Source of the DNA: Cognatundibacterium griseum | GTDB taxonomy: Bacteria; Pseudomonadota; Gammaproteobacteria; Burkholderiales; Burkholderiaceae_D | DNA length: 64,000 nucleotides | Assembly: GCF_014284195.1 (NCBI RefSeq) | Contig: NZ_JACOGC010000008.1 | Coordinates: forward strand, 45,981 to 109,980 | Reading direction: 5' to 3' | Part shown: one piece after another, positions 17,154-26,452 of the stretch | Layout: each line of letters starts with the position of its first letter | Position numbering within the stretch: position 1 is the first letter of the stretch | Program-made: the position numbers and the translations under genes | The notes under the pieces: model-generated | The model's database searches: none | The model's input: the letters and a program-made list of their open reading frames with translations, nothing else | What the model was told of the DNA's origin: nothing

Positions 17154-20100
17154 CTATCGGAGCGGTGGAATCACTTGCGGCACCATTGGTCTGACCGGCT
17201 GTTCCTGCAGACGTTTCATCAGGATCTGCAGTGCGGTTTCGAGCTGCTGATCCTGGCCGAGGAAAGTCGCATGCGGCAGGTTGTCGACTTCCACGTCCGG
17301 GATGACGCCGATGCCTTCGACCAGCCAGCGGCCATCCATGCTGAACTGGGCAGATTCGGCGGCGCGGATCATGCCGTTATCGGACAGCGAATTATTGTCC
17401 GATAGCCAGACTCCGGCGCCGGCAGTGCGTTTGCCGACCAGTGGCCCCAGTTGCAGGGCTTTGATACCGGCAGCAAAAGTCTCGCCGTCTGAATAAGTCA
17501 GCTCATCCACCAGTACTACCAGATGCCCGCGGAAAGTTTGCTGCATATTGGTATTCGGTGCCGTATACGGGCCTGCCCAGAATGCCCAGGATTTGCGCAG
17601 CAGTTTTTCGATGATCCAGCTGTCGATGTTGCCACCGCGATTGCGTCGCACGTCGATGATTAATCCATCCCGGTCGATGTTGCTGTAAAACTCGCGTGCG
17701 AAGGCGTTGATATCCTGCGGCCCCATTGCCCGCAGATGCAGGTAACCGATGCGGCCTTTGGACGCTTCCTGAACGCGGGCGCTGCGGCTTTGCTCCCAGT
17801 CACTGTAACGCAGGTTGGCATGCTGGCTCATGCTGACCGGAGTGACGATAGTTGCATGCGGGGCCTGATTGCCGCGCCGCAGCTGCAATAAAACCGGTTT
17901 CCCTGCCTGATTGATCAGCAGATCGGTGATGTCGCGCGCTTCGGCAACGGCCTGCCCGTTGACGCGCAGGATTACATCGCCTTCCTTCACATTCACATCC
18001 GGCTGGGCCAGCGGTGCACGTTCGCTTGGTAAGTCTGGCTCGCTGCGATAGATGTGCTCAATGCGCACGCCATCTGCGGTACGGCTCAGCACAGCTCCCA
18101 GTGACGCAGGTGTGCCCTCGGGTGCGGCTTTGCGGATATCGCCGGGGCGGAACTGTGAATGCAGCGCACCGACTTCGCTGACCATGAGTGCCAGCACATC
18201 GTTGAGTTCATTGCGGTCCGTGACACGTTCCGCCAGCGGCGCATATTTGTCGCGGATTTTTTTCCAGTCCACTCCGCGCATGGCAGGGTCATACAGATAA
18301 TCCCTGTGCATGCGCCAGGCGTCACCGAACATCTGTTGCCATTCCTGACGCGGATTCACCATAAAACTCCAGTCGCTGACGGCGATTTTCGCTTTACTGA
18401 CATCTGCCGGTGCCTTGGCGCCAGCTTCGACGATCAGGAAATCGCCGCTGCCGGTTGCCGCTGCGGTGCGGTAATAGATCCGTCGCTTATCGGCAGACAC
18501 CTCGAATTCGCGCACGCTGCTGGCAAACACCTCCGGCTGCGGCGAATTTTTGCTGATCGCCAGCGTCCTGAGCGTACCGCGTTCTTCGCTGCCATCCTGT
18601 TCCAGCAGATACAGGCGCTTGTCATCGGTCGCCAGATGGCGGTAATTACCTGCCGGCAGCGGTACCTGATACACCCGCTCCGATAGCCCCTGATAGTCAA
18701 TCGCAGGCAGTTTCGGTTGCGGCACCGGTTTGGCAGCGGTGTCCGGGATGGTCATTGCCTCTTCCGGTTTTTCTGCCGTGGCAGATTGCACGGCGTTCTT
18801 TGCCGGTTTGCTCAGTTCGTCATCAGCCTTGAACGGGAAACGGTGATTGTTTTGCAGAGCCAGCGCAAATACGCCGGTGCGTTTATCAAAACCGGGCCCC
18901 ATGTTGCGGTCACCCCAGGGGGCGCGGTTACTGACCTGAAATTGGCGTTCGGATAAAAAATACAGCCAGCGTCCGTCGCCGGAAAAAACCGGCGTATGCG
19001 AATCATAGCGGTCGGTCGTGACCACATGCATCTGACGGGAATCCAGTGCATACAGCGTGATCTGCTGGTGATGAATCTGATGATCCGGCCTGACGATGGC
19101 GAGCGTCTTGCTGTCCGGCGACCAGACCAGTTCACTGTAGGTATCGATGCCCTGTTTGCCGGCATCATCGATGACGACATTGGTTTTATTGTGCAGATTC
19201 AGCAGCCAGGCCCGGCCCCGTTTATCGGTGTGGGCGAGCCACTGGCCATCGGGAGATGGATACAGGTTAAAGCGGTGTACGTCGCCATGGCTGGTCAGCG
19301 CTTCCGGCTGGCCGGCGCCGTTTGCCGGGAATGCCCAGATCTCGTTTTCACCGCTGCTGTCGACGATTGCATAAACGGTCTGCTCATCAGGCGCCAGCAC
19401 CGCGGCACGGGCGCGGGCACCCGCAGGTACCGGCAGGTCAATCCGGCGCTGCTGCCCGGTACCGGCGAGACTCAGGTGACCGCGCGCGGTGAACAGCAGG
19501 CGTTCTGATCTGGCGGCTACGCTGGTATTGGTCAGATAGTCCAGCGGATTACGGATCAGACGGGCGCGCTGCTGATCGAAATCGGATACCAGCGCAATAC
19601 CGGGTGTCTGGTCTGTATGACTGGCAATGTCCAGCACATGCAGGTCTGCGCCAAGCTGATAGACGATTTTGCCGTCACCCAGTGCCGCATTCCGCACATC
19701 CCATTCCTGATGTGCGGTCAGTGCCTGCGCATCGCTGCCATCGGGATTCGCCACCCACAGATTGAAGGCGCCATTGCGGTCGCTGACAAAATACAGTTTG
19801 CCCTGCCACCACATCGGGCGCCGGTTGTTGCTCTGATCGGCTGGAAACAGGTGCACAGCTTCGCCTTTGCCCTGCAGATCGTAGCGCCAAAGCTGGGCGA
19901 CAGCGCCGCCACGGTAATGTCTGGCGTTGTCGTTCGTCATTTGCAGGCCAAAGCGGGTGAAAAACAGATAACGGCCACTGTCGTCCAGCGTCGCCTCATT
20001 CGCATCCGCCACCGGAAACACCCGCCGCTGCATAGTTTGCGGGTCAATCGCAGCGATCACGCGGTGCGCGTTTGGCCCGGTACTGTTGAGCGTGCTCACC

Positions 20101-20507
20101 AGTACTTCTCCCTGTGCTGTCCAGCCGAGCACATTGACGACGTCGTTCTCAAAACTGATCCGCTTTGGCAGCCCGCCATTGACCGGCATCACATAGGCTT
20201 CGACCGGGCCTTCATACGCAGCGGAAAAAGCCAGCCACTGACCGTTTTGCGAGATCGCAGGCAGGGTTTCTGCCGAAGGATGGGTCGTCAGCCTTTGCGC
20301 GGTGCCGCCCTGTATGCCGACTTTCCATAAATCCCCTTCGGCGGTAAACACCAGTTGTCCGTTGCGGATTGCCGGGAAACGGTAATACGCCGGTGCAGCC
20401 AGTGCTTCGCTGCTCCAGGTGTGCAGGCTGAGTGCTATAGAAAATGCCAGCAGGTTGCGCTGCCATTGGCGGCGGCTGAAATGGGGAAGGAAAGTGGGTC
20501 GTCTCAT
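17154..20507 (-). CDS. Tricorn-like protease (S41 family with beta-propellers and PDZ)
   Basis: The product is 1117 residues, close to archaeal Tricorn (1071). An N-terminal signal-like segment (LAFSIALSLHTWSSEALA) precedes WD/TolB-like propeller repeats (FTAEGDLWKV, YFVSDRNGAFNLWVANPDGS, WSPDSKTLAIVRPDH). A helical region 'WRMHRDYLYDPAMRGVDWKK' and a PDZ domain (VKEGDVILRVNGQAV) follow. The S41 catalytic domain shows DVRRNRGGNIDSWIIEKL and the nucleophile region DELTYSDGETFA. The signal sequence suggests periplasmic degradation of peptides or misfolded proteins. It is a single-gene unit divergent from the GH44 gene. Confidence 0.88.
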   Translation of the reverse strand: MRRPTFLPHFSRRQWQRNLLAFSIALSLHTWSSEALAAPAYYRFPAIRNGQLVFTAEGDLWKVGIQGGTAQRLTTHPSAETLPAISQNGQWLAFSAAYEGPVEAYVMPVNGGLPKRISFENDVVNVLGWTAQGEVLVSTLNSTGPNAHRVIAAIDPQTMQRRVFPVADANEATLDDSGRYLFFTRFGLQMTNDNARHYRGGAVAQLWRYDLQGKGEAVHLFPADQSNNRRPMWWQGKLYFVSDRNGAFNLWVANPDGSDAQALTAHQEWDVRNAALGDGKIVYQLGADLHVLDIASHTDQTPGIALVSDFDQQRARLIRNPLDYLTNTSVAARSERLLFTARGHLSLAGTGQQRRIDLPVPAGARARAAVLAPDEQTVYAIVDSSGENEIWAFPANGAGQPEALTSHGDVHRFNLYPSPDGQWLAHTDKRGRAWLLNLHNKTNVVIDDAGKQGIDTYSELVWSPDSKTLAIVRPDHQIHHQQITLYALDSRQMHVVTTDRYDSHTPVFSGDGRWLYFLSERQFQVSNRAPWGDRNMGPGFDKRTGVFALALQNNHRFPFKADDELSKPAKNAVQSATAEKPEEAMTIPDTAAKPVPQPKLPAIDYQGLSERVYQVPLPAGNYRHLATDDKRLYLLEQDGSEERGTLRTLAISKNSPQPEVFASSVREFEVSADKRRIYYRTAAATGSGDFLIVEAGAKAPADVSKAKIAVSDWSFMVNPRQEWQQMFGDAWRMHRDYLYDPAMRGVDWKKIRDKYAPLAERVTDRNELNDVLALMVSEVGALHSQFRPGDIRKAAPEGTPASLGAVLSRTADGVRIEHIYRSEPDLPSERAPLAQPDVNVKEGDVILRVNGQAVAEARDITDLLINQAGKPVLLQLRRGNQAPHATIVTPVSMSQHANLRYSDWEQSRSARVQEASKGRIGYLHLRAMGPQDINAFAREFYSNIDRDGLIIDVRRNRGGNIDSWIIEKLLRKSWAFWAGPYTAPNTNMQQTFRGHLVVLVDELTYSDGETFAAGIKALQLGPLVGKRTAGAGVWLSDNNSLSDNGMIRAAESAQFSMDGRWLVEGIGVIPDVEVDNLPHATFLGQDQQLETALQILMKRLQEQPVRPMVPQVIPPLR

Positions 20508-20618
20508 GGAATATTATAAAAATAATGATGTTAACGTGCTGTGATGGGCATAAAAAGCAGACGGGATAGTGACGGCAGTCTGCGCATATTTGTTTTGTAA
20601 GGAAAAAAGAAAAATGTA

Positions 20619-20639
20619 CCAGACTGTAAAACAGTTTGG
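20619..20639. repeat. imperfect inverted repeat upstream of GH44 gene
   Basis: CCAGACTGT and ACAGTTTGG flank AAA with one mismatch, midway between the divergent protease and glycosidase genes. It could be an operator for either. No other element is evident in 20508-20770 except a smaller GCGTAA/TTACGC repeat near 20690. Confidence 0.25.
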
Positions 20640-20770
20640 CGGACACTGTGATACCGCTTATACAATGGGGCAACGCCAAAACGGTTTTGCGTAAGCCCTG
20701 TTTTACGCAGACTAATATCGCTGCCAGGTACTTCATGTATCGCCAATATCTTATTGCAACGGAGCCGCTG

Positions 20771-22546
20771 ATGAGACCAGTTAACCTGCTGAAAGTTCTG
20801 ACCATGTTAAGCATGTCAGTGCCGCTGTCGCTGGTGTATGCGCAGAGCGTGACTTTCAGCATTGATACGCAGTCTGAGCGTCACAATATCAGCCCCCTGA
20901 TTTATGGTTTCAACGCCTATGCCGACGGCAGTGGCCGCACCGGCTGGGACGTGCATGGCGGCAGGACTGCGCTGGAAAGTGTCAATCTGGCTTCCCGGCG
21001 CATGGGCGGCAACAACATGACCAGCTATAACTGGGAAAACGGGGTCAGCAACTCCGGTGCCGACTGGTGCCATTCCTCGAATGCCGGTGTCAGCTATGCC
21101 AGCGGTGCCGGCTTGCCGAATCAGGGCAGCGGTCTGGCTTATTACTCCCCCGGAGCAGCGCTGACCAGCTTTCACGACCAGTCGCTGGCGCTGGGCACAT
21201 TTTCTTTGCTGCAGTTGCCTGCTGCGGGTAAATTGCCGAAAGATATCGTCAATCTGTATCCGTCCGCGACCTGTAACGGCTCTGCCTTATGGCAAAGCAG
21301 CGCCGGGCCTTCCAACGTGGATGTGACCCGCTGGCTCGATATCGTGAATGACAAACCAGCCAGCGCCGGTGTGCTGAGTCTGGCGCCATCGCTGGATGAC
21401 GGGGTGGTGTATATCGATGAGGAAATCAGCTTTCTCCTGAAAAAATACGGTAAGGCATACAGCACGAAGGGCGTGAAAGCCTACGAACTGGATAATGAGC
21501 CTGACCTCTGGCATACCTGGCCGACTCCGTGGGGAGACGGCACCCATTCTCATCTGTATCCGGCACTGACGACAGTGAGCGATGTGCTGCAGAAAAATCA
21601 GGCGCTGGCAAAAACCGTGAAGCGCATGGACAGCTCGGCACAGACTTTCGGCCCGGCGTTGAGCGGGTATCTGGGGCTGTTCAGTCTGTGGTCGGTCTGG
21701 GATGGCGTGCAGGGGCACCAGCCGTCGGACTGGAATCAGTACAATGTCGAGCCGTATCTGAGTAAAAACACTGGCGACCGTTATCGCTACAACGGCATGA
21801 CGATGGCCAATGTGTACCTGGACAAGATGCGCCAGGCATCGGCGGCGGCCGGTAAACGTCTGCTGGATGTGTTCTCGTTTCATTATTATCCGCAGGTTTC
21901 TTCTGCACCGGCAGACCGGGTGCAGGCTCCGCGCAGTCTGTGGGATGCCAGCTATGTCGAACCGAGCTGGATCACGCAATCCGGCTACGGCTTTACCGAC
22001 GGCCGCGCTTTGCAACTGCTGCCCAAGCTGAAGCAATCCGTCAGCGATTTTTATCCCGGCACCAGACTGGCGGTGACTGAATATGACTTCGGCGGACGCG
22101 ATGATGTCACCGGCGCTGTCGCGCAGGCCGATGCACTGGGCGCTTTCGGCAAGCAGGGTATTTATCTGGCCACGTATTTCGGTGATGTGGAGGGCTACAT
22201 CGCGGCAGGATTTAAAATTTTCCGTAACTATGACGGCAATAAATCGGTGTTTCCGGAAATTTCAGTGCATGCGGTCTCCACCAATGACAGCAACGGCACC
22301 GTGTACGCGGCCGTCAGCGCCGCGAATCCGGCAGTCCTGCACATTATCGCGATCAACCGCCTGAGCACACCGTTAAATGCAAGCCTGCAGATCAATGCAG
22401 ACACTGCTTTCCACACAGCGCAGGCATGGGGTGTGGATAGCAGCAGCAATCAGGTCACAGCGCGTGCCGGCGTCGCCAATATCTCGCAAAATCAGTTCAG
22501 CTACACACTGCCCGCCTGGTCGGTATTGCATTTCATCCTGCAGTGA
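20771..22546 (+). CDS. secreted glycoside hydrolase family 44 (endoglucanase/mannanase type)
   Basis: The product is 591 residues from the ATG at 20771 with GGAG 7 bases upstream; in-frame codons before it are not needed. The signal peptide is MRPVNLLKVLTMLSMSVPLS with cleavage near VYAQS. The GH44 catalytic core shows ISPLIYGFNAYA, RMGGNNMTSYNWENG, the acid/base Glu243 in YELDNEPDLW, SFHYYP, and the nucleophile Glu437 in AVTEYDFGG. A C-terminal beta-sandwich follows. Family members cut cellulose, xyloglucan or mannan chains internally. No carbohydrate-binding module is fused and no sugar-uptake genes adjoin, so it probably acts alone in the periplasm or outside the cell. Confidence 0.88.
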   Translation: MRPVNLLKVLTMLSMSVPLSLVYAQSVTFSIDTQSERHNISPLIYGFNAYADGSGRTGWDVHGGRTALESVNLASRRMGGNNMTSYNWENGVSNSGADWCHSSNAGVSYASGAGLPNQGSGLAYYSPGAALTSFHDQSLALGTFSLLQLPAAGKLPKDIVNLYPSATCNGSALWQSSAGPSNVDVTRWLDIVNDKPASAGVLSLAPSLDDGVVYIDEEISFLLKKYGKAYSTKGVKAYELDNEPDLWHTWPTPWGDGTHSHLYPALTTVSDVLQKNQALAKTVKRMDSSAQTFGPALSGYLGLFSLWSVWDGVQGHQPSDWNQYNVEPYLSKNTGDRYRYNGMTMANVYLDKMRQASAAAGKRLLDVFSFHYYPQVSSAPADRVQAPRSLWDASYVEPSWITQSGYGFTDGRALQLLPKLKQSVSDFYPGTRLAVTEYDFGGRDDVTGAVAQADALGAFGKQGIYLATYFGDVEGYIAAGFKIFRNYDGNKSVFPEISVHAVSTNDSNGTVYAAVSAANPAVLHIIAINRLSTPLNASLQINADTAFHTAQAWGVDSSSNQVTARAGVANISQNQFSYTLPAWSVLHFILQ

Positions 22547-22676
22547 GGTGGGATGCCGCCAGGTCTGCATCCTCCTCGGCATACCGTACCATCTCCGGTA
22601 TTCGCTGCGTCTGTCCGGCAGGCCGCTCCTGACGCTGCCAAACCTGAATTGCTCAGTGGATGTATTTGGTGTGCTG

Positions 22677-22760
22677 AATATACTCCCTGCCAGTATTTTT
22701 AAATGCCATTTATTTACGGGGACTTCCGGCGGTTTTTATTTAAAAACAGGGGGAGTATAT
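22677..22760. repeat. intergenic repeat element, copy A (inside-out arrangement)
   Basis: AATATACTCCC at 22677 faces GGGGGAGTATAT ending at 22760. Inner arms TTTTTAAAT and ATTTAAAAA extend the symmetry, so an 84-base hairpin could form. It shares its ends with the elements at 37952, 44693 and 59125, but here the ATAT parts point outward. It lies between the converging GH44 and argD genes. No gene is present in 22547-22827 apart from this and the argD terminator. Confidence 0.6.
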
Positions 22761-22774
22761 AAAACTATCCCATT

Positions 22775-22798
22775 AAAAAAGGCAGCCGTAGCTGCCTT
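22775..22798 (-). terminator. rho-independent terminator of argD
   Basis: AAGGCAGC pairs with GCTGCCTT around CGTA. Read leftward it is followed by a run of six T, 30 bases after the argD stop codon. Confidence 0.88.
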
Positions 22799-22827
22799 CT
22801 GAAGAAACCATCCGCTGATGGAAAAAT

Positions 22828-24018
22828 TTATTTTTTGATCTGTGCCAGTATCTCGCGCAGCATCGCCAGCATCTGGTCAATTTCTTCTTTGCTGACGTTC
22901 AGTGCCGGCATGAAACGCAGCAGGTCAGGACGCGGTGAATTCAGCAGCAGGCCAAATGGTTCCATGTTACGTGCGGTTTCGACAATCTGCGCACCGATCG
23001 GTTGCCCCAGCTTCAGCGCGCGCAACAGACCTTCGCCGCGTTCGCCCTGCAAACCGAAATCGTCAGAAAGTTTCATCAGTTGCTGGCTCAGATAGGCGCC
23101 GCTTTCTTTCACAGCAGCGAGAAATTCCGGCTGGCCCACGGTCTTGAGCACGGCAATGCCAACCGCGGTCATCAGCGGTGCGCCATTGTATGTACCGCCC
23201 TGGTCGCCGGGGACAAAACAAGCCACCTCTTCACGGCACAGCAGGGCGCCCAGCGGCACGCCGCCGCCAATGCCTTTTGCCAGTGTCATGATGTCCGGCT
23301 CGATTCCGGACAACTGGTAGCCAAACAATTCGCCGGTACGCCCCATGCCGGTCTGTACCTCGTCCACGATCAGCAGGATGCCGTGTTTTTCAGTCAGCGC
23401 ACGCAATGCCTGCATGAATTCGCGGCTGGCAGGAATCACACCGCCTTCGCCCTGTACCGGCTCAAGCATGACGCCGACGGTTTTATCGGTAATCAGTTTT
23501 TCGACGGATGCAATATCGTTCAGATCTGCTTTCGGGAAGCCGCTGACCTGCGGCGCGAAAATCGTGTCCCAGCCTGGCTTGCCGGACGCCGACATCATTG
23601 CCAGCGTGCGGCCGTGGAAGCCGTGGTCAAAGGTAATGATTTCGTAAGCGCCGTTTTTGTTCAGCTGACCCCATTTGCGCGCCAGTTTGACGGCGCCTTC
23701 GTTGGCTTCCGCGCCGCTGTTGGTGAAAAATACGCGGTCAAAACAGGATTGCTGCGTCAGCATAGTCGCCAGTTCCACCATCGGCGCATTATAGAAAGCC
23801 GGGGAAGGATTCAGCAGTTTTTGCGATTGCGCCACCAGCGCTTCGTGAATCACGGCAGGGCAATGGCCGAGACAGTTCACCGCCCAGCCCTGCAGATAAT
23901 CCAGATAGCGCTTGCCGTTATTGTCAGTCAGCCACATGCCACGGCCTTCGGTAAAGACGATTTCCGGACGCGGCGTGATGTACATCAGAGAATTGACGTT
24001 GTACTGGCTGAATTCCAT
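22828..24018 (-). CDS. argD: acetylornithine aminotransferase (class III, PLP)
   Basis: The product is 396 residues from the ATG at 24018, with AGGAGC 7 bases upstream. The open frame continues to 24168 without a stop, but that extension crosses a terminator hairpin and is not typical of the family. Motifs include [20 protein letters not shown] for PLP phosphate binding, '[17 protein letters not shown]', [18 protein letters not shown] and the Schiff-base Lys in [14 protein letters not shown]. It makes N-acetylornithine in arginine synthesis and may also use related omega-amino substrates. A probable RNA leader precedes it. Confidence 0.88.
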   Translation of the reverse strand: MEFSQYNVNSLMYITPRPEIVFTEGRGMWLTDNNGKRYLDYLQGWAVNCLGHCPAVIHEALVAQSQKLLNPSPAFYNAPMVELATMLTQQSCFDRVFFTNSGAEANEGAVKLARKWGQLNKNGAYEIITFDHGFHGRTLAMMSASGKPGWDTIFAPQVSGFPKADLNDIASVEKLITDKTVGVMLEPVQGEGGVIPASREFMQALRALTEKHGILLIVDEVQTGMGRTGELFGYQLSGIEPDIMTLAKGIGGGVPLGALLCREEVACFVPGDQGGTYNGAPLMTAVGIAVLKTVGQPEFLAAVKESGAYLSQQLMKLSDDFGLQGERGEGLLRALKLGQPIGAQIVETARNMEPFGLLLNSPRPDLLRFMPALNVSKEEIDQMLAMLREILAQIKK

Positions 24019-24078
24019 TTCTAGGCTCCTTATGCAAACGAACAGATGTGTGGGACAAACAAGGATAAAACAAAGGCG

Positions 24079-24105
24079 AAAAAAAACCACAGGAATGGCC
24101 TGTGG
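24079..24105 (-). terminator. intrinsic terminator upstream of argD
   Basis: CCACAGG and CCTGTGG form a 7-bp stem around 5 bases, followed on the leftward strand by eight T. It lies about 60 bases before the argD ATG and is therefore placed either to end a small RNA or to attenuate argD. Confidence 0.8.
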
Positions 24106-24227
24106 CTGGGGTCTGATACGGCGGTCTTTACGACGCGCAGGTACGCTGACACATCCGCCCAGGCTCATCTGGTGAGCGGCGACGTCGCACGATATTTGGT
24201 GAAGACATGTCAGGGAAATTTTTCATA
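24079..24227 (-). ncRNA. candidate leader/attenuator or small RNA before argD
   Basis: A good promoter at 24234-24262 and the terminator at 24079 bound a leftward transcript of about 150 bases with no clear gene. The RNA can pair with itself: GCTCA/TGAGC makes a small hairpin, and CTGGGCGG can pair with CCGCC and CCCAG further on. A frame starting at 24168 contains five Arg codons among eight at 24112-24135, just before the terminator, but it has no ribosome site or stop. It could be an arginine-responsive leader or an independent small RNA; I cannot decide. The rest of 24228-24472 is AT-rich with nothing recognised. Confidence 0.5.
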
Positions 24228-24233
24228 CAGCGG

Positions 24234-24262
24234 ATAGTAGGACTTTTTGCGCACTGCGTCAA
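24234..24262 (-). promoter_or_regulatory. sigma-70 promoter reading towards argD
   Basis: Read leftward, TTGACG (24262-24257) and TACTAT (24239-24234) are separated by exactly 17 bases, a strong match. The transcript would start near 24227, more than 200 bases before the argD start codon. Confidence 0.65.
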
Positions 24263-24472
24263 AATAAATTTTCAGAAAATCCGTGAAAAATTTGATGTTG
24301 ATAAAATAAAAACAAATGAGCTGGCAGATACCCGGCTGGGTCACCTTGTTTCTGCCGGCAGGGTCTCATGCAGACACCGTAAAAATGCGATTATTTTCCT
24401 GACCGCTATTGGCGGGTGAAATGGCATTCATCCGGCAGCGCACGGTTCACAGCGCGCTGCCGGCGGGAGACA

Positions 24473-25498
24473 TCAGCTGGCCAGATCGGCTTCTGAGGTG
24501 AATGAGTCGGCGAAAAATTCCTCTTTCGGCAACTGGCACTGGGCAACAAAATCGCGTTGCGCCGATTCGATCACCACCGGCGCACCGCAGGCATACACCT
24601 GATGGCCCGACAGATCGGGGAAATCCTGCATCACGGCCTGATGGACAAAACCGGTGCGGCCAGTCCAGTGGTCATCGCCAGCGGCATTGGAAATGACCGG
24701 CACGTACTTGAAGTGCGGCAGCTTGCCTGCCCATTCTTCGCACAGGGCGTTCATGTACAGATCGGCAGGACGGCGGCCGCCCCAGTACAGCGTCACCGGG
24801 CGGGGCGATTCGAGATAGATCAGGTGTTCCATGATCGCCTTGACCGGTGCAAAACCCGTGCCGGACGCCAGCAGAATCACCGGTTTATCGCTGTCTTCGC
24901 GCAGGAAGAAACTGCCATGCGGGCCTTCAAAGCGCAGAATGTCACGCTCTTTCATGGTCGAAAAAACCTGATCGGTAAACAGGCCGCCCGGCATGTGACG
25001 GATATGCAGCGTGATGTGCTCGTCATTATGCGGTGCGTTCGCCATGCTGTAGCTGCGGCGCTTGCCATCGCGCAGCATGAATTCGATGTACTGGCCGGCG
25101 CGGTACTGCAGGCGTTCGTTGGCGGGCAGCTGCAAAGCGATCAGCATCACATCGTCGGACAGCTTTTCCAGCTTTGCGATGCGGGTTGGCATTTTCTTGA
25201 CCGGATACTCTCCGCTGGCAACGATTTCACGCGCTTCAATCGTCAGATCGCTTTGCGGCTTTGCGCAGCAGAATAAAGACATTCCTTGCGCTGCCTCAAG
25301 CTCGGGCAAAGCGCGTTGCTGATGATGTCCATGTGCCACACTACCGGCAATAATTTTGCCCTTGCAGGAACCGCAGGCGCCGTTTTTGCAGCCATAGGGC
25401 AGACCGATGCCGGCGCGTAACGCCGCATTCAGCACGGTTTCGTCGGCTTCGCAACTAAATTGATGGCCGCTGGGAGTAACAGTTACTTGAAAAGTCAT
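24473..25498 (-). CDS. 2Fe-2S ferredoxin / FAD / NAD(P)H reductase (CDP-6-deoxy-glucoseen reductase-like)
   Basis: The product is 341 residues from the ATG at 25498. The N-terminal plant-type ferredoxin shows CKNGACGSCKGK and a distal Cys in LFCCAKPQ. The FAD domain has RRSYSMANAP, and the NAD domain has LLASGTGFAPVKAIMEH and the terminal YACGAP. This layout transfers electrons from NAD(P)H through FAD to the iron-sulfur cluster and on to an oxygenase or similar partner. Betaproteobacteria often annotate it as CDP-6-deoxy-delta-3,4-glucoseen reductase; the true partner here is unknown. Its start codon lies only 12 bases from that of the divergent gene. Confidence 0.88.
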   Translation of the reverse strand: MTFQVTVTPSGHQFSCEADETVLNAALRAGIGLPYGCKNGACGSCKGKIIAGSVAHGHHQQRALPELEAAQGMSLFCCAKPQSDLTIEAREIVASGEYPVKKMPTRIAKLEKLSDDVMLIALQLPANERLQYRAGQYIEFMLRDGKRRSYSMANAPHNDEHITLHIRHMPGGLFTDQVFSTMKERDILRFEGPHGSFFLREDSDKPVILLASGTGFAPVKAIMEHLIYLESPRPVTLYWGGRRPADLYMNALCEEWAGKLPHFKYVPVISNAAGDDHWTGRTGFVHQAVMQDFPDLSGHQVYACGAPVVIESAQRDFVAQCQLPKEEFFADSFTSEADLAS

Positions 25499-25510
25499 AC
25501 AATTCTGGAT

Positions 25511-26452
25511 ATGAAAAAACAATTAAAAAAATGGGGCAGGCCACGCTTGCTGATTATCGGTTGCGGTGATGTCGGCATGCGCCTGTTGCCGCTGGTGCGC
25601 GATACCTTCCGCGTTTATGCCGTGACCAGCCAGCCGGCGCGTTGCGCCGAATTGCGCGCTGCGGGAGCCATTCCGGTGGTGGCTGACCTGGATCAGCCGG
25701 ACACCCTGCGGCGCTTAGCGGGGCTGGCGCATCACATTGTGCATCTGGCGCCGCCGCGTGCAGACGGCAGCGGGGATCAGCGCACCCGTCATCTGACCAC
25801 CATTTTACCTGACAAGAGCCGCCTTGTTTACGTCAGCACGACCGGGGTGTATGGCGATTGCGCCGGCGCAAGGCTGGATGAAACGCATCCCGTGCGTCCG
25901 CAAAATGCCCGTGCCGTGCGGCGCGTCGCGGCGGAGCAATGGCTGCGCCGCTGGGCATTGCAGTCGCAGTCACAGCTTGCCATTTTGCGGGTGCCGGGTA
26001 TTTATGCGACCGACCGCCTGCCGCTGGAACGTCTGGAAAAGGCAACACCGGCGCTGGCAGAATCGGATGACGTGTACACCAATCACATTCATGCCGATGA
26101 CCTGGCGCGCCTGATCCGGCTCACCCTGTTTCGTGCCAGACCGCAGCGGGTATACCATGCCGTCGATAACAGTGAGCTGAAAATGGGGGCATATTTTGAT
26201 CTGGTGGCCGACGCGATGGAAATGCCGCGGCCGCCGCGGTTGCCGCGCGCAGAATTGGCTCAGCAGGTTTCCCCGGTATTGTTATCTTTCATGTCCGAAT
26301 CCCGCCGTCTGGATAACCGGCGGCTGCATCAGGAATTGCGGATGCGGCTGACCTATCCGCAAGTCGCCGACGGCATTGCCGCGGCCCGCGCATTTTATCT
26401 GGAACGCCGCCGCAATCTGCCTTGCGGCTTTCGCTTTTCCTGGCAGAGCTAG
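25511..26452 (+). CDS. NAD(P)-dependent epimerase/dehydratase-like protein (YeeZ type)
   Basis: The product is 313 residues from the ATG at 25511. A Rossmann start LLIIGCGDVGMRLLPL is followed by 'LVYVSTTGVYGD', where the usual YxxxK catalytic motif of sugar epimerases is not clearly kept. A later 'NHIHADDLARLI' segment is typical of extended SDR proteins. The substrate is unknown. The gene is divergent from the ferredoxin reductase with almost no space, so its expression signals lie inside that gene. Confidence 0.78.
   Translation: MKKQLKKWGRPRLLIIGCGDVGMRLLPLVRDTFRVYAVTSQPARCAELRAAGAIPVVADLDQPDTLRRLAGLAHHIVHLAPPRADGSGDQRTRHLTTILPDKSRLVYVSTTGVYGDCAGARLDETHPVRPQNARAVRRVAAEQWLRRWALQSQSQLAILRVPGIYATDRLPLERLEKATPALAESDDVYTNHIHADDLARLIRLTLFRARPQRVYHAVDNSELKMGAYFDLVADAMEMPRPPRLPRAELAQQVSPVLLSFMSESRRLDNRRLHQELRMRLTYPQVADGIAAARAFYLERRRNLPCGFRFSWQS

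Noticed and set aside
24019..24168. N-terminal extension of ArgD by 50 residues
   Set aside because: The extension crosses a terminator hairpin and gives an atypical N-terminus; the ATG at 24018 has a good ribosome site.
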